NCBI GenBank assembly: GCA_021778575.1
Contig: JAJYCH010000176.1
Location: 1 to 8,136 of the forward strand
Length of the DNA: 8,136 nt
DNA from: Planctomycetota bacterium
GTDB taxonomy: Bacteria; Planctomycetota; Planctomycetia; Isosphaerales; Isosphaeraceae
Reading direction: 5' to 3'
Positions 1 through 5,102 of the stretch are shown piece by piece. The notes below the pieces were generated by a model, which was given only the letters and a program-made list of their open reading frames with translations, was not told the DNA's origin and ran no database searches. Each line of letters opens with the position of its first letter. Position 1 is the stretch's first letter. Both the position numbers and the translations under genes were made by a program.

Positions 1-999
1 GTAGGTAGTGAGCAAGGTGGTGATGGACATGGTGATCGCGGCAGGAAGCAGGGCCCAGCCCGCGACCACCCGAGGTTCGCCCCGTAACTCGATGAAGTAC
101 TGACCCACGATCGCAGTCACCGTCGCCAGGTTCAGGAGCAGGAGAAGCCGGACCATCATGGCCAGAAGATAGACCCGGTTCCGTACCAGGCGTTTCAGGT
201 GGTCGTCGGGGCTGTAACCCGAACGTAGCCAGAGCAAAAGGGCAACGGGCAACACGAGACAGAGGCCAACCACGACGGCGAATTCGTTCGAGGCCCACCC
301 GCCCCACTTCCGATACCACCCAAACGCAAAGAGCAGCGAGACAACCCAGCAGACGAACATCGTGAGGGCAAACCAGTCGACGGAAACCCGGACCGGCTTG
401 GCGGGCCGGTCGGGCCTGAGAGATCTCAGAACGGCCAACATTCCAACCAGGGCAAGCGGCACGTTGACCCAGTAGATCCATCGCCAGGAGAGCCATAAAT
501 TGATGTAAGCCGTGAGCAGCGGAGTGAAAGGCCGGGTGGCGTAAGCGACGACCCCATAGAACCCGATGGCCACCAGCAGGAGATGGTCAAATTGCTTGTA
601 GAGCGCAGACCGGCCGACGGCGATCGCCAGCCCTTTGCCAATCCCCTCGATGAATCGGGCAAAGACCATGCTGGGCAGGTCATCGGCCAGTCCCAGGAGC
701 AGATTTCCGACGATGAAGAAGGCAAGCCCGGTCGCCAGGGTGATCCGCATCCCGTAGCGGCCGATGAGAGAGAATGCGGCGAAGAGACTGTAGACGACCG
801 AGATGCCCCAGGCCGCGTTGACCCAGATCATATCATAGGGGTCTACCTCGATCCCCTTACGGATCACGTCGTCGGTGACCGAGGTCAGGACGAGGGTCTG
901 GTAGACGGTGATCAGGACGAAGCCGATCGCCAGCGCGGCCCGAGCATGAGAGCGGGTGAAGACTGATCGTGGAGGCGCGATTGCTTGACTCGAAATCAT
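1..999 (-). CDS. DHA2/EmrB-type MFS efflux transporter, 3' end off window
   Basis: An inner-membrane drug/proton antiporter-like protein of the major facilitator superfamily, probably the pump partner of the adaptor encoded just upstream. The frame is open for 333 codons from ATG at 999 to the left edge; DHA2 proteins are usually about 500 residues, so roughly the last third is missing. Hydrophobic segments lie near residues 22-40, 57-80, 86-105, 111-134, 139-165, 174-192, 208-228, 238-257, 277-301 and 310-333. The loop after TM2 has GRYGMR (80-85), a reduced MFS motif A; TM4 has RFIEGIGKG (115-123), motif B; WRWIYWVNVP (172-181) is the DHA2 hallmark. The usual acidic residue and D-x-T-I-V-N motif of TM1 are absent (YQTLVLTSV, 33-41), and the GP..GG motif C is replaced by TRPFTPLLT (155-163). 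An in-frame TGA lies eight codons before the ATG, so no longer start is possible; GAGG sits 11 bases upstream. It starts 42 bases after the adaptor's stop. Family is clear; substrate is unknown. Confidence 0.9.
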   Translation of the reverse strand, partial: MISSQAIAPPRSVFTRSHARAALAIGFVLITVYQTLVLTSVTDDVIRKGIEVDPYDMIWVNAAWGISVVYSLFAAFSLIGRYGMRITLATGLAFFIVGNLLLGLADDLPSMVFARFIEGIGKGLAIAVGRSALYKQFDHLLLVAIGFYGVVAYATRPFTPLLTAYINLWLSWRWIYWVNVPLALVGMLAVLRSLRPDRPAKPVRVSVDWFALTMFVCWVVSLLFAFGWYRKWGGWASNEFAVVVGLCLVLPVALLLWLRSGYSPDDHLKRLVRNRVYLLAMMVRLLLLLNLATVTAIVGQYFIELRGEPRVVAGWALLPAAITMSITTLLTTY

Positions 1000-1041
1000 C
1001 GTGACTGTCGCCTCGGGCCATCACATCGGCACTGATTCTCA

Positions 1042-2469
1042 TCAAGGAACTTTCGGGGACGGATCTTCCTGACGATTGAAGCGGGTTTCGCGGCCCGACA
1101 TCTCCCGAGCTGCTTTCGAGGCCCATTCCGGATCACCCGGACCATGGGCAATGGCAACCCGGGCCGACAAGCCGGCCCGGAGTGCCGGCCAACGCTCGTC
1201 CCGCTCGATCGCGATCCGCACGGGTACTCGCTGGACGACTCGTGTGAACTCACCCGAGACGACGTTTCGGGGCATGAGCGCGAACTGCGCTCCGGTGGAC
1301 TTGTTGACCCAAACAACACGGCCCAGGAAGGGCTCGGAAAAGGCGTCGACTTCGAGCCGGACCGGGCCACCGGGCGAGATGCCGGGTAAACGGGTCTCTT
1401 CGAGGTTGGCGGTGACATAGAGCAGATCCGGGTCATACAGGCTCAGCACGGCGACCCCCGACGAGGCGAAGTCGCCGAGGTTCCGATAGCGACGGACCAC
1501 GATCCCGGAGATCGGAGCGCGGACCTTCGTGAAGGCCAGGTCGTGCTCGGCCGCCTCCAGCGCTTGCCTGGCCTCCTCGACGGCCGCCTCCTTGACCCCC
1601 ACCAGCAGTTCGATCACGCGGACCTGATCGTTGGCCGTCTCCGAGAGGTCGACCGACTTCGCCGACCTGTGGACATCCGCCCGAGCGGCTTCGAGCGTGT
1701 TCTTCGCCACGATCACCTGTGTCCTCGAAGAGATCGCCTTGGCGAGCTTGGCCTCGGCCAGTTCGAGACGAGCCTCGGCGGAGTCGTGCGACCGGTTCGA
1801 TTCCTCCTGCTCCCGAAGCGTCCCGGAGCCGGACTTCTGGAGGTTCGTGTAACGGTTGCGATCGTGGATGGCCAGCAGAAGGGCGGCCTTCGCGGCTTTC
1901 ACGCCGGCCCTGGCCTCGTCGATCCCTTTCTCAACGTCGTCTTCGGTCAGGACCACCGAGGATTCCGCCTTGGACCGGGTCGCAATCGCCGTCTCCAGAG
2001 CCCTCCTGGCGATCTCGATCTGGATTGGCACCTCGCGCCTGAGTCGAGCCAGATCGGCCCGCTGTCGGTCCAGTTCCCGCCTGGTGGCCTCCAGCCTTGC
2101 CGAGGCCAGATCGACCTTGTCACGATAAGGAGTGGCGTCGATCTCCGCCAGGACCTGGTCCTGCTCGACCCGGTCGCCCTCGTCGGCGAAGACGCGAACG
2201 ATCCTGCCGGAGACGGTCTCGGGAGCCAGGTTGATGATATGGGCCTCGACGAACGCGTCATCGGTCAGGGAATGTGAGAGCCGGAATTGCCACCAGCGAA
2301 TGATGAGCACGAGTGCGAGGACGGCCAGCGAGATCGCCCCGACAATCCCGAAGGCGCGAAGCAACGACTGCAAATTTCGAGGGAAGCCCAATTGACGATC
2401 CTGCGAGGCAGGCGAATCCGGCTGGGGTGTTGATGGCTGCGGCAGCGCCTGAGTGGGGGACGTGCTCAT
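1042..2469 (-). CDS. HlyD/EmrA-family membrane fusion protein (efflux adaptor)
   Basis: A periplasmic adaptor anchored in the inner membrane, expected to link the downstream MFS pump to an outer-membrane channel. With the chosen start it has 475 residues. Order: Pro/Ser/Gln-rich cytoplasmic tail (1-35), one membrane helix (about 38-58), TDDAFVEA (69-76) as in EmrA, first half of the lipoyl/barrel-sandwich domain (about 80-115, with APETVSGRIVRV and DGDRV-type turns), a long Ala/Glu/Arg-rich coiled-coil hairpin (about 117-310), second half of the barrel-sandwich (VRAPISGIVV near 316), then a beta-barrel region with LYVTANLEE and a charged tail. ATG at 2469 is preferred because GGAG lies 7 bases upstream and it begins 22 bases after the carrier-protein stop. 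An in-frame ATG at 2523 would add 18 residues but has no ribosome site and lies within the carrier gene. The length of the coiled coil is compatible with EmrA. No outer-membrane partner is visible in the window. Confidence 0.93.
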   Translation of the reverse strand: MSTSPTQALPQPSTPQPDSPASQDRQLGFPRNLQSLLRAFGIVGAISLAVLALVLIIRWWQFRLSHSLTDDAFVEAHIINLAPETVSGRIVRVFADEGDRVEQDQVLAEIDATPYRDKVDLASARLEATRRELDRQRADLARLRREVPIQIEIARRALETAIATRSKAESSVVLTEDDVEKGIDEARAGVKAAKAALLLAIHDRNRYTNLQKSGSGTLREQEESNRSHDSAEARLELAEAKLAKAISSRTQVIVAKNTLEAARADVHRSAKSVDLSETANDQVRVIELLVGVKEAAVEEARQALEAAEHDLAFTKVRAPISGIVVRRYRNLGDFASSGVAVLSLYDPDLLYVTANLEETRLPGISPGGPVRLEVDAFSEPFLGRVVWVNKSTGAQFALMPRNVVSGEFTRVVQRVPVRIAIERDERWPALRAGLSARVAIAHGPGDPEWASKAAREMSGRETRFNRQEDPSPKVP

Positions 2470-2476
2470 CAGTAAG

Positions 2477-2480
2477 CTCC
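2477..2480 (-). promoter_or_regulatory. Ribosome binding site deciding the adaptor start
   Basis: GGAG on the minus strand, 7 bases before ATG 2469. The other in-frame ATG, at 2523, has no purine-rich site before it. This supports the 475-residue form of the HlyD-like protein and removes a 32-base overlap with the carrier-protein gene. Confidence 0.65.
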
Positions 2481-2491
2481 AAGAATGACTC

Positions 2492-2887
2492 TCATCCGCT
2501 GCCTTCGAGCTTCCAGTGGACATAGCGGACCAGCAGGTCGACGGTGAAAAGGTCGAGGATGCTGCCCGGCCGACGGTCCCGCTCCAGGTTGGTCAAGTCG
2601 GCGAAGGACAGCCGCGAACGGACCGCGATCAGCCCTTTCTCCGTCAGATGTCCGTCCTGCACGTACTCCGAATCGCCTAAAGGAAGCGGCTCGATGAACA
2701 ACTCTCCACGAGGGATCTTGATCCCGAACTCGTGCTCCAGACGGAAGACGATGTCCAGCAAGTCGATGGACTCCGCGTCCAGATCCCGGAACAGGGACGC
2801 GGAGGGAAAGACGTCGTTCTGCTCGACTCCCAAGGCTTGCACCAGTATTTTCGCGACTCGCGCACGGATCTCGTCCGAGTCTGCCAT
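2492..2887 (-). CDS. Acyl carrier protein, AcpXL-like core with a long insertion
   Basis: A phosphopantetheine-binding carrier protein of 131 residues, against about 80 for housekeeping ACP. The attachment site is DLDAESIDLLDIVF (35-48), with Ser40 the predicted 4'-phosphopantetheine residue. The following EFGIKIP (53-59) closely resembles AcpXL, the carrier for very-long-chain acyl groups of rhizobial lipid A (from memory of that family). The last helix, FTVDLLVRYV (114-123), matches ACP helix IV, but about 54 residues separate it from EFGIKIP where an ordinary ACP has about a dozen. The insertion (about 60-112) includes DGHLTEKGL (78-86) and FADLTNLERDRRP (95-107). ATG 2887 has AGGGA 5 bases upstream; an upstream in-frame start at 2980 would run through the hairpin region and is rejected. 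The adaptor gene begins 22 bases after the TGA, so the two are probably cotranscribed. Expected in the cytoplasm carrying a thioester-bound acyl intermediate. No ketosynthase or acyltransferase is visible nearby, so the acyl substrate is unknown. Confidence 0.9.
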   Translation of the reverse strand: MADSDEIRARVAKILVQALGVEQNDVFPSASLFRDLDAESIDLLDIVFRLEHEFGIKIPRGELFIEPLPLGDSEYVQDGHLTEKGLIAVRSRLSFADLTNLERDRRPGSILDLFTVDLLVRYVHWKLEGSG

Positions 2888-3102
2888 GGTCTTCCCTTTC
2901 TGTCGAGAGTGTTCACAACGTTGAGGTGAGAGAATGTCAGACAAAAGCGAATTTCGAGCGTTTCCGGTCCCCTCCCCCAACGTGGGGGAGGATCAGAGTG
3001 GGGAGCGGTTGGCACCAGCAGAAAACTCGGTCAGACCCTCGTCTCCCGATCCATCAAGATCGATCTCCCGTCGGTAAACCGTGGTCAAGCAAACTCAAGT
3101 CG
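2888..3102. other. 215-base intergenic spacer
   Basis: This spacer separates the five-helix membrane protein gene from the carrier-protein operon; both are on the minus strand. It holds the REP-like hairpin and, closer to the membrane-protein stop, a short palindrome CGGTAAACCG (3072-3081). The size suggests that the carrier/adaptor/pump cluster has its own promoter here, but I could not identify convincing -35 and -10 boxes on the minus strand. No reading frame in it looks like a protein. Confidence 0.5.
2971..2991. repeat. REP-like perfect hairpin (8-bp stem, 5-base loop)
   Basis: CCTCCCCC (2971-2978) and GGGGGAGG (2984-2991) are exact inverted copies around the loop AACGT. A tail, ATCAGAGTGGGGA, follows on the plus strand. 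A G/C-rich stem followed by a G-rich tail resembles repetitive extragenic palindromes scattered in many GC-rich genomes. Neither side has a T-run, so it is not a textbook intrinsic terminator, although it lies 112-132 bases past the stop of the upstream minus-strand gene and 84-104 bases before the carrier-protein start and could slow transcription there. Only one copy is present in this window. Confidence 0.7.
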
Positions 3103-3627
3103 CTACGCCCGAAACCGCTTCACGGACAGGGTGCCCAGGACGAGGAACGCGACCAGCGAGACGATCTGCACGGCCAGGAACGGCGGCTCGTTCTGGTTCG
3201 GCGCCAGGGCATGGAGTGGTGCCAATTTTTGGAACGATTGGACGATCAGGACAACAAAGTTGAGGTAGAAGGCGAACACCGAACCAATGACGTACACCTT
3301 TCGCCAGGCACCCGCGAGCTGTCGCAGGTATCGAGCGTCGATCACGGCGGCCAGCACGACGAGCGAGATCAGCCCGAAGGCGATGCCCGGCGTCATGCCC
3401 GAGACCGGAAAGCCGAATCCGGTCACGCTTGTCGCAACCGTCGTCGCCAGGAAGAAGGCGGTCCAGCCGGCAAGCCTTCGGTCCGCGATCATCCCGAACA
3501 CGACGATGAATCCGGAGACGATCGCCGCCAGGGAGATCGCCACATGGACGACGGTGAAGGCCGGAAGGGCGGAAGCTGGAATGAGCAAGGACGCGACTCC
3601 ATACGAAGCGTGGGCAAGGCGAATCAT
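3103..3627 (-). CDS. Conserved hypothetical five-helix integral membrane protein
   Basis: A small hydrophobic protein of 174 residues with the chosen start. Predicted membrane helices are about 24-46, 53-72, 78-98, 104-126 and 142-162, separated by short loops. DRRLAGWTAFFLATTVATSV (49-68) spans the second helix start, and ALAPNQNEPPF lies in the loop before the last helix. Together with the order of hydrophobic segments, these match a widespread uncharacterised bacterial membrane-protein family that I recognise by pattern but cannot name. There are no obvious catalytic or metal-binding residues. ATG 3627 is the first ATG but lacks a good ribosome site. A TTG at 3588 has GGAG 8 bases upstream and would give a 161-residue protein beginning just before the first helix, which is where I recall homologues starting. 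The gene begins 61 bases after the DUF1264 stop and may share its transcript. Function unknown. Confidence 0.8.
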   Translation of the reverse strand: MIRLAHASYGVASLLIPASALPAFTVVHVAISLAAIVSGFIVVFGMIADRRLAGWTAFFLATTVATSVTGFGFPVSGMTPGIAFGLISLVVLAAVIDARYLRQLAGAWRKVYVIGSVFAFYLNFVVLIVQSFQKLAPLHALAPNQNEPPFLAVQIVSLVAFLVLGTLSVKRFRA

Positions 3628-3650
3628 GACCAAGGGTCGATCAAGCAACC

Positions 3651-3667
3651 CGGTGGAATCGCCACCG
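3651..3667. repeat. Short hairpin between two minus-strand genes
   Basis: CGGTGG (3651-3656) and CCACCG (3662-3667) form a perfect 6-bp stem with the 5-base loop AATCG. It lies in the 61-base gap between the DUF1264 stop and the membrane-protein start. There is no T-tract on either side, so it could equally be a weak attenuator, an operator half-site pair or chance. Confidence 0.35.
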
Positions 3668-3688
3668 CGTTGACGATAACATCACTTT

Positions 3689-4330
3689 CTACTTCATCGG
3701 TTTCGACTCGAGTTCCCTCGGCAGCTTCGCATCCGGTGAGAGTACGTAAGGCTCCTCGCCCGTGACGGCCCAGTACAGGCGAGGCGGTCCGCTGGGATAC
3801 GAATTACCAGTGGCCCAGGTATGGAAGACCTTGCCCCAGAGGTTGCGAACTCCGGCCAGAGTCTTCTTCTCGTCGTCACCGGTCTGGGTCAGGCTCTTGA
3901 GCAGCCCGGAATCGGCCTCGTACTTATGGTCGTGCCAGAACTGCTTCTCCTCGGCCGGCATTTTCTGATAGAGGGCGTCGCTGACGAGGTACTCGATGCC
4001 GATGAGCCTGGCGTCCGGCCCGGTGCCGTCGTAGAGGACACACTGAGACAGGTCATCATTGATCGGCTTGCAGTAGTGATAGGCGACCTGATGATGCTCC
4101 GGCAGATCCTTGAGCAGATGAACACCCGCAAACGAAAGTGGACAGTGAAGGATTTCCCGGATCGGTGCCTTGTCCCCGGACGCCGGTTGCAGGTGGCTTG
4201 CCTTGCCGTCATCGGCTCGGGCCGGTCGCGGTTTCGAGACTTTGGCCAGGATGACCCCAAGTGTCAGACCGGCCAGGCAGGCGAGGACGACGGGCCGATT
4301 GGACCTCGAAGAACGAGTCAGTAGTCGCAT
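3689..4330 (-). CDS. Exported DUF1264 (OBAP-like) protein
   Basis: A 213-residue protein whose central part matches DUF1264, the family that includes plant and fungal oil-body-associated proteins (OBAP) and many uncharacterised bacterial members. Visible family features: LHCPLSFAGVH (61-71), EHHQVAYHYC (78-87) followed by Asn91 and QCVLYD (96-101), ARLIGIEYLVS (107-117), and EEKQFWHDHKYE (127-138). The many conserved His and Cys residues suggest a metal- or ligand-binding role, but none is established. Unlike typical OBAPs it starts with a basic stretch, a hydrophobic helix (14-29) and ARA before DD (37-41), which reads as a signal peptide cleaved near residue 39; the protein is therefore probably periplasmic or otherwise exported. 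ATG 4330 is chosen because it begins the signal peptide; the 54 codons upstream in frame run through the divergent spacer and are not protein-like. The ribosome site is weak (GAAGAG, 8 bases upstream). Confidence 0.85.
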   Translation of the reverse strand: MRLLTRSSRSNRPVVLACLAGLTLGVILAKVSKPRPARADDGKASHLQPASGDKAPIREILHCPLSFAGVHLLKDLPEHHQVAYHYCKPINDDLSQCVLYDGTGPDARLIGIEYLVSDALYQKMPAEEKQFWHDHKYEADSGLLKSLTQTGDDEKKTLAGVRNLWGKVFHTWATGNSYPSGPPRLYWAVTGEEPYVLSPDAKLPRELESKPMK

Positions 4331-4463
4331 GGATTGCTCTTCAATCGTAAGTGGTTGACCGGGTCGCTTCCGTTCGCTCGGATCAACTGAGCGTGGCGGG
4401 TGGCCATTGGGCTCGATAAGATCAGAGCGGGCGCTTTCCACAACATTCGGTAATGGACAATCC
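4331..4463. promoter_or_regulatory. Divergent promoter region (inferred)
   Basis: The 133 bases between two divergently transcribed genes must hold the start signals for both the DUF1264 gene (minus) and the sigma-factor/kinase pair (plus). A TTGACC at 4355-4360 and a GATAAG at 4415-4420 are present on the plus strand but are not correctly spaced for one sigma-70 promoter. CGCTC (4375-4379) and GAGCG (4389-4393) form a loose inverted repeat. No specific promoter or operator is claimed. Confidence 0.5.
4332..4346 (-). promoter_or_regulatory. Inverted repeat around the DUF1264 ribosome site
   Basis: On the minus strand GATTG and CAATC flank the loop AAGAG, ending one base before the ATG at 4330. 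The purine-rich loop is the only ribosome-site candidate, so in mRNA it would sit in the loop of a 5-bp hairpin. The stem is short and A/T-containing, hence only weakly stable. Confidence 0.25.
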
Positions 4464-5081
4464 ATGGACGATGATCGCACGACCGCCGTCATCGAACGTT
4501 ATCTGGTCTCGCTGGCGGGGGAGTCTACCGCCGACCCCGTGGTCCGGGCTTTGTTGAACCGGGCCGTCGACCGGTTGCAGATGCTTTGCGCCAATTTGCT
4601 CCACCGGAGCTACCCTCGACTGATGCGACCGCCATTGAACCTGCAAACCGACGAACTGCTCGGCTCGGTGGTGGAACGGTTGCTCAAGGCGATGCGCGAG
4701 ATCCGACCAAGGACTGTCCGGGAATTCTTCGCCCTGGCCAACCGGCACATGCGCTGGGAACTCAATGACCTGGCCCGCCGCTTAGATGAGGAACCGGACG
4801 CCATCGAACTGCGCGAGGGGCTGGCGATGGCGGCGGAGAGCAGTGGCTCCGAGCTGAGCCCGGACGGCCGCCGGATTCTCGAAGCGATCGAATCGCTGCC
4901 CGAAGACGACCGAGAGGTCTTCGATCTGGTAACCATCCAGGGACTGACGCAGGTCGAAGTCGCGCAGATTCTGGACGTCTCCAGCAAGACCGTTCAGCGG
5001 CGATTGAACCGGAGCCTGCTCTCACTGGCCCAACGATTGGATGATCTCCGACCCGCCGATCAGACACCGCCCGACGGATAA
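4464..5081 (+). CDS. ECF-like sigma-70 family RNA polymerase sigma factor
   Basis: A 205-residue alternative sigma factor that should direct RNA polymerase to a dedicated promoter set. Residues about 28-105 form sigma region 2 (TDELLGSVVERLLKAMREI at 62-80, FFALANRHMRWELNDLARR at 88-106). An acidic linker (107-135) follows, and region 4 spans about 137-192, with LPEDDREVFDL (145-155) and the helix-turn-helix LTQVEVAQILDVSSKTVQRR (161-180). There is no region 1.1 or region 3, as in the ECF class. The sequence style is that of planctomycete ECF-like factors. ATG 4464 is used; a TTG at 4407 would extend it by 19 residues of spacer-like sequence. No strong ribosome site precedes 4464. The kinase gene starts 21 bases after the TAA and is surely cotranscribed. 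No anti-sigma factor lies beside it, which suggests control by the kinase, as proposed for kinase-linked ECF groups; that link is inference here. Confidence 0.93.
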   Translation: MDDDRTTAVIERYLVSLAGESTADPVVRALLNRAVDRLQMLCANLLHRSYPRLMRPPLNLQTDELLGSVVERLLKAMREIRPRTVREFFALANRHMRWELNDLARRLDEEPDAIELREGLAMAAESSGSELSPDGRRILEAIESLPEDDREVFDLVTIQGLTQVEVAQILDVSSKTVQRRLNRSLLSLAQRLDDLRPADQTPPDG

Positions 5082-5089
5082 TCGGAGAG

Positions 5090-5095
5090 AGGAGG
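5090..5095 (+). promoter_or_regulatory. Strong ribosome binding site of the kinase gene
   Basis: AGGAGG, a full match to the anti-Shine-Dalgarno core, stands 7 bases before ATG 5103 and fixes that start. It contrasts with the weak site of the sigma-factor gene upstream, so the kinase may be translated more efficiently than its partner. Confidence 0.8.
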
Positions 5096-5102
5096 TCTCG
5101 CG

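Noticed and set aside
1543..2277. Plus-strand open frame of 244 codons
   Set aside because: It lies wholly antisense to the HlyD-like gene, whose product has clear domain structure. The antisense product is low-complexity, rich in Arg, Gly and Leu, as expected from reversed GC-rich codons.
2470..2523. Longer adaptor start at 2523, overlapping the carrier gene
   Set aside because: No ribosome site precedes it and the added 18 residues are translated carrier-gene sequence; ATG 2469 has GGAG at good spacing.
2971..2991. Intrinsic terminator for the membrane-protein gene
   Set aside because: The stem is strong but no T-run follows it on the minus strand (GGACCGG follows), and it lies over 100 bases past the stop.
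2926..3765. Plus-strand open frame of 279 codons across the spacer and the membrane-protein gene
   Set aside because: The product is highly polar, dominated by Asp, Arg, Gly, Glu and Gln, with no recognisable motif. It is antisense to a well-formed membrane protein and runs through the REP-like hairpin.
3821..4324. Plus-strand open frame of 167 codons
   Set aside because: Antisense to the DUF1264 gene, whose conserved motifs are intact; no motif of its own.
4355..4420. Sigma-70 promoter from TTGACC (4355) and GATAAG (4415)
   Set aside because: The elements are more than 50 bases apart, far from the usual 16-18 base spacing, and neither has a convincing partner at the right distance.
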